Source: an uncultured Oribacterium sp. (GTDB lineage: Bacteria; Bacillota; Clostridia; Lachnospirales; Lachnospiraceae). From it: DNA of 37,855 nt. Positions 17,107-24,661 of the stretch are shown here, in pieces. The stretch is taken from positions 1 through 37,855 of the forward strand of contig CAKQWR010000003.1 of the NCBI GenBank assembly GCA_934279105.1, read 5' to 3'. Made by a program: the position numbers and the translations under genes. Each line of letters begins with the position of its first letter. The stretch's first letter is position 1. The notes under the pieces were generated by a model, which was not told the origin of the DNA, made no database searches, and worked only from the letters and a program-made list of their open reading frames with translations.

Positions 17107-17335
17107 AGGTGCCCGGAGGACCGGCAACAGAAGCACAGTACTCCGCGTTCGGTAAAATCTAAGCCAGGACCCCTAAGCGGCACTAGGCCCTCTGCAATCG
17201 CTGAGTTTTCCTGATGAAAACTCAGCGTTGCTAGAGGGTTCCAAGGAAAGATAACACCAAGTGCCGCTAAGGGAACCTGGCTTGATTTTACACGAACTCT
17301 CCGTATGGCTTCTGTTGCCGGTCCTTCGGGCTCCT
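17107..17335 (-). repeat. Long hairpin element, copy 2 (E2), inside the VWA-MoxR operon
   Basis: Almost the entire gap between the VWA and MoxR genes is one hairpin. Paired blocks are 17107-17134 with 17308-17335 (17 bp perfect inside it, GGACCGGCAACAGAAGC at 17118-17134), 17153-17184 with 17260-17291 (a few mismatches), and the apical stem 17188-17210 with 17216-17238. A bulge of about 20 nt lies at 17239-17259. Read on the minus strand it aligns with E1 over the inner 120 bp, including the bulge. The octamer ATGTGTCT flanks the whole element as a direct repeat (17087-17094 and 17340-17347). Confidence 0.85.
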
Positions 17336-17345
17336 GCTTATGTGT

Positions 17346-18914
17346 CTACATGGGAGCTGAATCTTTCAAGTAGAGCTTCAGTGCCCAGTCCGGGACAGCC
17401 TGGTCGTCGATGTCTGCCCAGGGATCGAAAACGAAGGCGGTCTGGTAGTCGGTCGGCTTCGTCGGGTATGGGCCATAGCCATCCGTGAAGTACATAAGTC
17501 CCCGAAGCTCCGGCAGTTTTCCTTGTGCCCGCAGCTCCTCCACATAACGGAAAACCGGCCGGAAGTCCGTGCCGTAGCCGCCCTTCATCTCAAAATGCGC
17601 GGCGTAGTCTTCGATTTCCTCCGGCTTCGTCAGTACGACGTCCTTCTGCACCTGGTCATCACAAAGTACGAGGTGCACACAGATTCGCTGGAAGAAGCTC
17701 TCCCGCCGGCGAAGAATCGCTGCTGTCTCGTTCAGGAAGCGCTGCACCTGTCCCTGCTCCGTCGAGGCCGAGGTATCGATGGCGATGACGAGATTCGAGA
17801 TGCGCCGTTCTTCACGAAACTCATTTTCCTCGAGCAGCGGCATGTTCCCGTAAACCTCCATGCCGTAATTGTAGTAGCCATAATCGAAGCTGTCCGGATC
17901 AACCCGCGTTACTTCGCGAACCACCGTCAGCTTCTCGAGAAATTCACGGAAGTCCGTTTCCTTTCGATACTGTGCGGCCAGCACCCAGGCGAGACTGCCG
18001 GTCTCCTCCGACGCCTCTGCGCCGAAGGTGGTGAGCTCCGTCTGCAGGCGCTCTGCCGTGTCCTTCCACTGCTGATCGAGCGCTTCTTCATCTATCCTTG
18101 TCAATGCACCTGCCCCGCTCTTCGGTGGTTCTGCCGAAGCTGCATCGGCAGCCGGTGGGGTCTGGCCGTTCGAACCGTTGGCTGGCTTTTCCGGATTCTC
18201 AGATGAATTCTTCGGGCTCTGTGCATCCTGTTCGTCAGAGGAGGCATCATCTGCGTCCTCCGGATTCGGTGTGCCCGGCGGAGTCATCCCGGACGGTGCA
18301 TCCTTCAGAAGATCCTCCGGCATTTCCGGCACCTCACCATCGTTCTTCTTCCCATCCTCCATCCGCTTCCAGAACTGATGGTCACATTTGTGGAACTCCA
18401 TTTTCAGCATCTGCTGCGTATCCAGGTCTGGTTTGTTCAGGTGAAAATAGTGATAGATTCGTTCCGCACTCAGGACCTTACACTCCGCCTTCAGACGCGC
18501 GTACCACTCTTCTCGGAACGGATACGCCGGGCGGTTGATGATATCATAGTCCATCGAATCCAGTACGGACTCCACTTGAATATCCGCCGCGAGATCCCAG
18601 AGCTCTTTATCCTCATACTGATCCGATGAAAACATGTGCCGGAAAACACAATGCAGTAAGATATGCAGATACAGCCGATTCAGCTTCTGCGGACTCTCCA
18701 GGAAGAGTGCGAAGACGAAGTTCGGATTATAGTGAATCGTCCGGGCATCGGTGCCCATGGACTGCGTTGCGAGGTCCATGGTATAGCCGAGGCTGTCCAG
18801 TGCGCGACCCATGAAGCGCATACTGAGATAGAGCTCCGTCCGCGACTCATTCAATATGCGATTTCCGAAATCAATCAGGTCCTGATGGGCCCGCATACGT
18901 TCTCGTTTCGCCAC
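17346..18914 (-). CDS. VWA-domain protein with DUF2201-like N-terminus
   Basis: This 522-residue protein has an N-terminal helical domain of the DUF2201 metallopeptidase-like type (about 10-180), a disordered Pro/Ser/Glu/Asn-rich linker (about 188-275), and a C-terminal VWA-like domain with MIDAS motif DTSAS (380-384) and YFTDGYG. The metallopeptidase-like motif reads HILLH...H (His84, His88, His93) and lacks the catalytic Glu of HEXXH, so proteolysis is doubtful. VWA proteins of this kind are usual partners of MoxR ATPases. Translation starts at GTG 18914, with AAGGAG about 5 nt upstream. The MoxR gene follows after the E2 hairpin; the LRR gene precedes. Confidence 0.85.
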   Translation of the reverse strand: MAKRERMRAHQDLIDFGNRILNESRTELYLSMRFMGRALDSLGYTMDLATQSMGTDARTIHYNPNFVFALFLESPQKLNRLYLHILLHCVFRHMFSSDQYEDKELWDLAADIQVESVLDSMDYDIINRPAYPFREEWYARLKAECKVLSAERIYHYFHLNKPDLDTQQMLKMEFHKCDHQFWKRMEDGKKNDGEVPEMPEDLLKDAPSGMTPPGTPNPEDADDASSDEQDAQSPKNSSENPEKPANGSNGQTPPAADAASAEPPKSGAGALTRIDEEALDQQWKDTAERLQTELTTFGAEASEETGSLAWVLAAQYRKETDFREFLEKLTVVREVTRVDPDSFDYGYYNYGMEVYGNMPLLEENEFREERRISNLVIAIDTSASTEQGQVQRFLNETAAILRRRESFFQRICVHLVLCDDQVQKDVVLTKPEEIEDYAAHFEMKGGYGTDFRPVFRYVEELRAQGKLPELRGLMYFTDGYGPYPTKPTDYQTAFVFDPWADIDDQAVPDWALKLYLKDSAPM

Positions 18915-18963
18915 GACGGCTCCTTTCTACTTACATTTCGTCAGAGGACTCACAAAACCAACA

Positions 18964-19009
18964 CAAAAAGCGTCATACTCCGAGCTTGGAAGACGCTCCA
19001 CATAGCGTC
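18964..19009 (-). promoter_or_regulatory. Mutually exclusive hairpins (possible attenuator) between LRR and VWA genes
   Basis: On the minus strand GACGCT (19004-19009), AGCGTC (18992-18997) and GACGCT (18969-18974) occur in order, so the middle segment can pair with either neighbour. The second pairing is followed by five T and resembles an intrinsic terminator; the first would prevent it. Confidence 0.45.
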
Positions 19010-19058
19010 TGTTGCTGCCCCTCCGAATACGCTTCGTAAACTCTCCGCTTTCTGTTCG

Positions 19059-20177
19059 TCACAGTTCGAACATCTCCGGGCCACTGCTTTCACCGCTTGC
19101 GAAATGTTTCCGATGATAGTCCATAAGGAGCGCAGCACTGGTGATGTCCTGCACTTCTGTACACATATCGAGCGCCGGCTGGATGGCGTCTTCCGAAATA
19201 AGCTCATGCATAACCATGAAGCGGAGTCTCTCTGCGGTTCGTGTCCTATCCTGCGGAATCCAGCGCAGTTCGCCTTCATGTCCGAAACGCTCTTCACGCT
19301 CTCCATAAAGCATGCGAGGCAGGATGAGCACACTCTGTGCACGGAGATAGTCCTCATATTGTATACGATACGAAGCCTCTAAGCGATAGGGATGCATCAG
19401 CCTTCCGAAGGCTGCATTGACCGCGCTCGCCGGCTCATCGTAGGTAAAACGTGGGAACTGACGGTCATAGCCCTGAAAATCGATACTGGTCCGGGTGATA
19501 AGCTGACGTGTCGCATAGCCGGAGCCTTCGATGTGCTCATGAATCGCACGGGCCATCGTGTCCTCCTGATAATTATCTGCATAGGATGGGAAGGTCAGCG
19601 CGGCCGTCGCGTAATAGCGACCATCGGTATGCGACTGAAGAAGCGGTGTCCGCTCTGCATCATCAGCGTGGTTTTCCGTTCCCCCACTGCGGAAAGAATC
19701 CCCTGCAGGCGTTGCAGCAAACGTGGTCCCCGGCAGGAGAAAATGCTCGTCTGCGCGGGGATGCTCCGGATCAACCGGAAAGTGAATGATCACCGGAAGC
19801 ATCGCATCGCTGTCACCGACCAGCTCCTTCATCAGTCGAAAACTTCCCGGCGTGTGAAAAGTAAGCTCGATTTCCTGCAGCTCCGGACACTGACGAAGCG
19901 CACCATCATAGTAGTCGATGACGCTGTCACTGAACTTCACGTAGTGAAGATGCGCGCAGTTGTGGAAAGCAAAAGCGCGGATACAGCGAATGCTCTCCGG
20001 AAGGATGACCTCTTCAAGATCTGCGTGGGAAGCAAAAGCGCGGCCGGCGATTTCTTCGACCGGAATATGCTCCGGTGTTTCTGCCGGCACAAAAAGCGTC
20101 CGCATCGGGCCTTCATAGCCCGTCACGGACGCAAACGTTCGATTTCGTTCGGCTTTGATTTCAAATGTGAATGCCAT
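19059..20177 (-). CDS. BspA-type leucine-rich repeat protein
   Basis: This 372-residue protein has an N-terminal set of LRR_5/BspA repeats (about 25-120): IAGRAFASHADLEEVILPESIRCI is followed by RAFAFHNCAHLHYVKFSDSV and a third weaker unit. A mixed acidic C-terminal region shows no known domain. There is no signal peptide, so it is probably cytoplasmic, unlike most BspA proteins. It starts the operon with VWA and MoxR genes, which suggests that it supplies a recognition or scaffold function for that ATPase pair. The ATG at 20177 has no clear Shine-Dalgarno. I keep it because the N-terminus already matches the repeat family; the ATG 24 codons later has GAAGG upstream. Confidence 0.72.
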   Translation of the reverse strand: MAFTFEIKAERNRTFASVTGYEGPMRTLFVPAETPEHIPVEEIAGRAFASHADLEEVILPESIRCIRAFAFHNCAHLHYVKFSDSVIDYYDGALRQCPELQEIELTFHTPGSFRLMKELVGDSDAMLPVIIHFPVDPEHPRADEHFLLPGTTFAATPAGDSFRSGGTENHADDAERTPLLQSHTDGRYYATAALTFPSYADNYQEDTMARAIHEHIEGSGYATRQLITRTSIDFQGYDRQFPRFTYDEPASAVNAAFGRLMHPYRLEASYRIQYEDYLRAQSVLILPRMLYGEREERFGHEGELRWIPQDRTRTAERLRFMVMHELISEDAIQPALDMCTEVQDITSAALLMDYHRKHFASGESSGPEMFEL

Positions 20178-20221
20178 ACTGCACTATAGAATCCTGTCGT
20201 TTGTTGCTATGTTTCTCTGTC

Positions 20222-20305
20222 CACATCTGTGATTTCAGATGTGAGCGCTTTGCATCCGGGCCTTTGGGGGCTGAGATATGGGCGCCCGGAAGCTGGATGA
20301 TCGCA
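20222..20305. other. Inverted repeats between SGNH hydrolase and LRR genes
   Basis: CACATCTG-N6-CAGATGTG (20222-20243) is a perfect 8-bp inverted repeat about 45 bp upstream of the LRR start and may be an operator. Further on, CCGGGC/GCCCGG and CTGAGAT/ATCTCAG form two overlapping stems that cannot coexist fully. None has a T-run. Confidence 0.5.
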
Positions 20306-20307
20306 TC

Positions 20308-21195
20308 TCAGATATGAACGCCATGTGAAATCCACAGGCCGGTCGTTTCGTAATTCGGATATTTCTCGCGAAGTTCCTGAAGCGCTGCTGCCTTCGATGC
20401 ACGTTCAGCCGCCTGATACTGCATCGCCTGTTGAAAAAGACGATTGTTCTCCGCCTGTACTTCCGAGGAGAGCGTCTCCATCGGTGCCGCCACATAGCTG
20501 GCCGTCCCCTGCAGTGCGCCATACACAAGCTGTGCCAGCTTTCCGTATGCGCCCTCTGTCAGATGCAGTCCATCACTTACATAATCCTCCGGATGGCCGA
20601 AGAAAAGATAGTACGGATTGATGACCGTCGCCGGCAGCTGCTGTCCGAGGTTCATCACCGGCTGAATCGTCTGCTGAATCATACCGAAATGAAGATCCCG
20701 GGAATCCGGTGCGATGATGATATAGATCTTCGGATTCTTCTTCGTCTGACGGAAGCTGTCGATCAGTTCCCTGTACTGATTCTGGAAGTAGAGCGGCGTG
20801 AAGTTGTACGCCCCGACATCATTGGACCCGAACATAAAGATCAGGATATCGGCGTCGTACCGGATGGCCGCCGTGTACGCATCGGTGTTCTTATATTCGA
20901 CCGGCCCGTCATCGATGACATAGCTTCCGCTATAGCCGAAGTTTCGCACCTCGTACAGATCACCGAGCAGTGTCTGGAGCTTCGCCGGATAGGCTTCCGT
21001 ATCCGCGAGAAGGAATCCGCGCGTCAGCGAATCTCCGATGCAGGCCACCTTCGTCTTCTGTGATGGCTTCGTGTCTGCATTCATGCTCTTGCTTGTGTTT
21101 GTACCTGCCCAGGCGGTTAGGGCAAGCGCTGCGCTGAGAAGAACCGTCAGGGCTACAATGCGTTTTATATTCATATACGTGGTTTGGGATTTCAC
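20308..21195 (-). CDS. Secreted SGNH/GDSL hydrolase
   Basis: This 295-residue exported esterase-like protein has a signal peptide (to about residue 30, ending LTAWA), block I ACIGDSLTRG with catalytic Ser56, block III FGSND, and block V DGLHLTEGAY with Asp208 and His211. Such enzymes deacetylate or deacylate carbohydrates and lipids outside the cell. The C-terminal 60 residues form a probable helix rich in Ala, Gln and Glu. I place the start at a GTG (21195), 5 nt after AGGAAGG, because the internal ATG seven codons later has no ribosome site. A promoter-like TTGCTT-16-TATACA lies at 21231-21258. Confidence 0.85.
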   Translation of the reverse strand: MKSQTTYMNIKRIVALTVLLSAALALTAWAGTNTSKSMNADTKPSQKTKVACIGDSLTRGFLLADTEAYPAKLQTLLGDLYEVRNFGYSGSYVIDDGPVEYKNTDAYTAAIRYDADILIFMFGSNDVGAYNFTPLYFQNQYRELIDSFRQTKKNPKIYIIIAPDSRDLHFGMIQQTIQPVMNLGQQLPATVINPYYLFFGHPEDYVSDGLHLTEGAYGKLAQLVYGALQGTASYVAAPMETLSSEVQAENNRLFQQAMQYQAAERASKAAALQELREKYPNYETTGLWISHGVHI

Positions 21196-21230
21196 AATAT
21201 CCTTCCTCTCCGAGAACCTGTATTTCGCTA

Positions 21231-21258
21231 TGTATATACTACGCATCTTTGTAAGCAA
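21231..21258 (-). promoter_or_regulatory. Candidate promoter for the SGNH hydrolase
   Basis: On the minus strand TTGCTT (21253-21258) and TATACA (21231-21236) are 16 bp apart, about 40 bp before the GTG start. Confidence 0.5.
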
Positions 21259-21300
21259 AAACAAGAGCAGAGCACCCCCTGTCGCTTACGATTCTCTAAC

Positions 21301-21357
21301 AGAAAAAAGAAATCAGAAACGGCCGGAAGGTATCCTCCGATACTTTCCGGCCGTTCT
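21301..21357 (-). terminator. Rho-independent terminator after lon
   Basis: A stem of about 17 bp (AACGGCCGGAA...TTCCGGCCGTT, 21318-21355) lies about 50 bp past the lon stop. It is followed on the minus strand by a T-rich tract, and on the plus strand by CTTTT. Confidence 0.85.
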
Positions 21358-21407
21358 TTTAGTGCTTGCACACGAATTCAGATACGACTTCGTTAAACTT
21401 ATCCTTT

Positions 21408-23840
21408 TCATCCCAGAATACCGAGTGTACGAAGAACTTCTTCGATACTCTCGACCGGGATGATTTCGAGTCGGTCGCGTACTTCTGCAGCGACATCACA
21501 GAGATCATCCACATTTTCCTTCGGGATAAAGACCTTCTCCACACCGGCACGTTCTGCGGCCATGAGCTTCTCCGGAAGTCCGCCGATGGCGCTTACGGTT
21601 CCTGCGAGAGAGACCTCACCGGTCATGGCAACATTTGGCGGTACCGGGATGCCGGTTACGAGAGAGGCAATCGCGGTCGTCATGGTGATGCCGGCCGACG
21701 GTCCATCCTTCGGCGTCGATCCATCCGGCACATGAATGTGCAGATCATTCTTCTCGAAAATTTCCGCCTTCTCCGGGAAACGGGACTGCACGAGTGCCTG
21801 TGCGAGTGCGCTGGACTCCTTCATAACATCGCCGAGCTGACCGGTGATGATCGTCTTTCCGCTTCCCTTTGTGAAGAGACTTTCGATATAGAGGATCTCT
21901 CCACCGACCTGTGTCCAGGCAAGACCAGTGACTACGCCCGGCTGTGCAGATGCCTTCACCTTGTTATGCGGGAGGGCGTGCATATCGAGAAATTCACGAA
22001 GCTCCGCAGATGTCACCTTGATGACCGGATGCTTCTCTTCGTTCACTGCAGCGGTCTCGTTTTCCTTTGTTTCTGAGGTCGTCGCAGTCTCCGTACCGCC
22101 TTCATCCGAAGCCTCGGCAGAAGCAGTCGCCCCGCTCGTTTCTATCTGCGGTGCTGCTGCGTTTGCATCGCAGCTCTCCGCCGCTTCCGTTTCCTTGATG
22201 TACTTTACGGCAGCGATACGACAGAGTGTGTCGAGGCGCTTCTTCAAGCCACGGACACCACCTTCACGTGTATAATCCGAGATGATCGTATCGAGCACAT
22301 CATCGGCGAGCTCTACATCACCCTCGCTGAGGCCGACGTTTTTCAGCGCCTTCGGGAAGAGGTGACGCTTCGCAATTTCGAGCTTCTCGGTCGGGGTATA
22401 GCCCTGGAACTCGATGACCTCCATACGGTTCAGCAGCGGTGCCGGAATCGTATCGAGGGTGTTCGCTGTGCACACGAAGAACACGTCGCTGAGATCATAC
22501 GGTACGTTCATATAATGATCCGTAAAGCTGTTGTTCTGCTCCGGGTCGAGCACCTCCAGAAGCGCACTCGCCGGATCACCATTGAAGGAGCTGGAAAGCT
22601 TATCGATCTCATCGAGAACCATGACCGGATTCGATACACCCGCCTTCGAAATACCGTCCATGATACGGCCCGGCATCGCACCGATGTAGGTACGACGATG
22701 GCCACGGATATCTGCTTCATCACGCACGCCGCCGAGGGACACGCGCACATACTTCCGGTGCAGTGCTTTCGCGATGGACTTTCCGATGGAGGTTTTACCG
22801 GTACCCGGGGCGCCGACAAACACAAGGATGGAGCCGGCCTGTGACTTCCGTAGATTCATCACCGCAATCTGCTGGATGATACGCTCCTTCACCTTCTTCA
22901 TACCGAAATGCTCCTCGTCGAGGATTTTCGCAGCCTCGCCGAGGTTGATATTCTCCGCCGGTTCCTTCTTCCAGGAAAGCCCGGTAATGAAATCCATGTA
23001 GTCATAAAGCATTCCGGACTCTGCCGAATTCGCGCCATCGTTCTTCAGACGGTTGAGCACCTTCGTGGCCTCACGCTTCGCCTCCTCCGGCATGCCGGAT
23101 TCCTGAATTTTCTCCTCAAACTTCTGGATATCCGACACCTGCTCCGGGTGCATCTCATCGAGTTCATGCTGGAGATAGTCGATCTGCTTCCGGATCGCCT
23201 GCTCCTTATATGCTTTCTGGTAGTCCTCCTGCTGCGCTGACTGCGCTTCGGACGTCACCTTCGCGACTTCCGAATACTCATAAATGATCTGCTCCAGACG
23301 TGCGAAACGTTTCTTCGCCGAGTCCTCCGCCAGCATCGCATAGCGCTCTTCGTTTGTAAGCGTGAGCCACATACCGAGAACAGATGCGGCTTCTTCGATT
23401 GAACTGAACTGATCGATATAGGTGCGCATCATATCGCCGAAGCGGAAACGGGAAACCGACTCTCGAAGACCTTCCTTGATCTTCGCAAGCTTCATATGTG
23501 CCTCATCCGAATCCATATCCATGATTTCCGGACGCTTCGTCGTCTCAACGAAAATCTCATGATTCTCATTCACGGACACCTGATGTACATCAACACGGGC
23601 TGCCGTACGAACGACGACATAGCCCTCGGTGCTGATTTCCTCGATGACGCCCTCGACACCGATCGGATAGAAGCTCTCCGCTGTCATCTCCTCACGCGTC
23701 TCCTGATCCTTCAGGATGAGGATGGTCACCTCATCGCCCTGATAGACATTGTTCCCAGCCATCGCACGAAATACCTGGGTCTGGAAAAATATATTTGAAT
23801 GCGGTAAAACCAGCACATTAAAAAGTGGTAATACTTTCAT
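21408..23840 (-). CDS. lon: ATP-dependent protease Lon
   Basis: This 810-residue cytoplasmic protease has the Lon N-terminal substrate domain (1-190), a coiled coil (about 195-265), an AAA+ module with Walker A GAPGTGKTS (343-351) and Walker B VMVLDEID (407-413), and the serine-lysine protease domain with Ser715 in PKDGPSAG and Lys758 in GGLPEKL. It degrades misfolded and regulatory proteins. Residues 550-604, between the AAA lid and the protease domain, form a low-complexity Ala/Thr/Glu/Ser insertion not usual in Lon. The start at 23840 has AGGAG 11 nt upstream. A CIRCE operator sits at the transcription start, so HrcA control and heat induction are expected. Confidence 0.96.
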   Translation of the reverse strand: MKVLPLFNVLVLPHSNIFFQTQVFRAMAGNNVYQGDEVTILILKDQETREEMTAESFYPIGVEGVIEEISTEGYVVVRTAARVDVHQVSVNENHEIFVETTKRPEIMDMDSDEAHMKLAKIKEGLRESVSRFRFGDMMRTYIDQFSSIEEAASVLGMWLTLTNEERYAMLAEDSAKKRFARLEQIIYEYSEVAKVTSEAQSAQQEDYQKAYKEQAIRKQIDYLQHELDEMHPEQVSDIQKFEEKIQESGMPEEAKREATKVLNRLKNDGANSAESGMLYDYMDFITGLSWKKEPAENINLGEAAKILDEEHFGMKKVKERIIQQIAVMNLRKSQAGSILVFVGAPGTGKTSIGKSIAKALHRKYVRVSLGGVRDEADIRGHRRTYIGAMPGRIMDGISKAGVSNPVMVLDEIDKLSSSFNGDPASALLEVLDPEQNNSFTDHYMNVPYDLSDVFFVCTANTLDTIPAPLLNRMEVIEFQGYTPTEKLEIAKRHLFPKALKNVGLSEGDVELADDVLDTIISDYTREGGVRGLKKRLDTLCRIAAVKYIKETEAAESCDANAAAPQIETSGATASAEASDEGGTETATTSETKENETAAVNEEKHPVIKVTSAELREFLDMHALPHNKVKASAQPGVVTGLAWTQVGGEILYIESLFTKGSGKTIITGQLGDVMKESSALAQALVQSRFPEKAEIFEKNDLHIHVPDGSTPKDGPSAGITMTTAIASLVTGIPVPPNVAMTGEVSLAGTVSAIGGLPEKLMAAERAGVEKVFIPKENVDDLCDVAAEVRDRLEIIPVESIEEVLRTLGILG

Positions 23841-23863
23841 TTTCTTCTTTACTCCTGATTTTG

Positions 23864-23890
23864 TTAGCAGTCTGATTATACGAGTGCCAA
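23864..23890 (-). promoter_or_regulatory. CIRCE operator (HrcA binding site) of lon
   Basis: TTAGCAGTC (23864-23872), a 9-bp spacer and GAGTGCCAA (23882-23890) match the CIRCE consensus TTAGCACTC-N9-GAGTGCTAA at 16 of 18 positions, with the exact spacer length. It lies immediately downstream of the promoter at 23900-23928, the usual CIRCE position. Confidence 0.85.
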
Positions 23891-23899
23891 TCTCATAAA

Positions 23900-23928
23900 A
23901 GAATACCACCCGCCACATGCACTGTCAA
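23900..23928 (-). promoter_or_regulatory. Promoter of lon
   Basis: On the minus strand TTGACA (23923-23928) and TATTCT (23900-23905) are 17 bp apart. A second TATAAT lies inside the CIRCE spacer but lacks a good -35. Confidence 0.7.
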
Positions 23929-23953
23929 TTATCCACCGATAGTTCACGCTTTT

Positions 23954-24661
23954 TTAAGTTTTCATGATCCGGTGGAGCTGTGGGCGCAGGATGATCTCCG
24001 GAACCACGGTTCCTTCACGCACCGTCAGTGCGTACTCAACGGCATCCGCTACATCTTCTGCCTCGAGATGTGCGTCCATCGCCGGATCCGCCCGAAAATC
24101 TGCATGACGGTAGAGCTGTGTGTCGGTCATATCCGGAAGAATCGCCGTCACACGGACACCGTACTTCCGCGCTTCATCGAAGAGACTCCGGCTGAAGCTG
24201 AGGAGCCCGGCCTTCGTCGCTCCGTACGCCACCCCATGCGGGTTTGAACCTATCGCCGTCACCGACGAAATGTTGATGATGGCACCATGATTCTGCTTCA
24301 GTGTCCGAAGAAACTGCTGTGTAAGGATCATCGGCACCTCGAGGTTCACACGCACCATCTCAGAAATGCCCACAGCCGGAAGCTCTTCATGAAGCCCATA
24401 GTACGCAGCACCTGCGTTGTTCACGAGAAGCGCGAGGCACTGATTCTTTTCCTTCCACTCCTTCCGAAGTGATGTCACCAGTTCCGGCAGTTTCTTCGTC
24501 TCCTGCAGATCGAAAACGATCGGATGAAACGAAATGTCCTCCGGAAACTGACGCCCGATACCGTATACTTCATAACCAAGCTCGAGAAGGCGCTCACTGA
24601 TTGCACGGCCGATACCGGAGGAGGCTCCGGTCACAAGCGCTGCTTTTGATTGATTTTCCAT
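23954..24661 (-). CDS. Short-chain dehydrogenase/reductase
   Basis: This 235-residue classical SDR has the NAD(P)-binding TGASSGIG (11-18), the NNAG motif (81-84) and the catalytic Ser (ISS, about 132), Tyr146 and Lys150 in AYGATK. Substrate unknown; the family reduces carbonyls or oxidises alcohols. The ATG at 24661 overlaps the TGA of the radical SAM gene by one base and has GGAGG 4 nt upstream, so the two genes are translationally coupled. An ATG one codon earlier is possible. Confidence 0.88.
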   Translation of the reverse strand: MENQSKAALVTGASSGIGRAISERLLELGYEVYGIGRQFPEDISFHPIVFDLQETKKLPELVTSLRKEWKEKNQCLALLVNNAGAAYYGLHEELPAVGISEMVRVNLEVPMILTQQFLRTLKQNHGAIINISSVTAIGSNPHGVAYGATKAGLLSFSRSLFDEARKYGVRVTAILPDMTDTQLYRHADFRADPAMDAHLEAEDVADAVEYALTVREGTVVPEIILRPQLHRIMKT

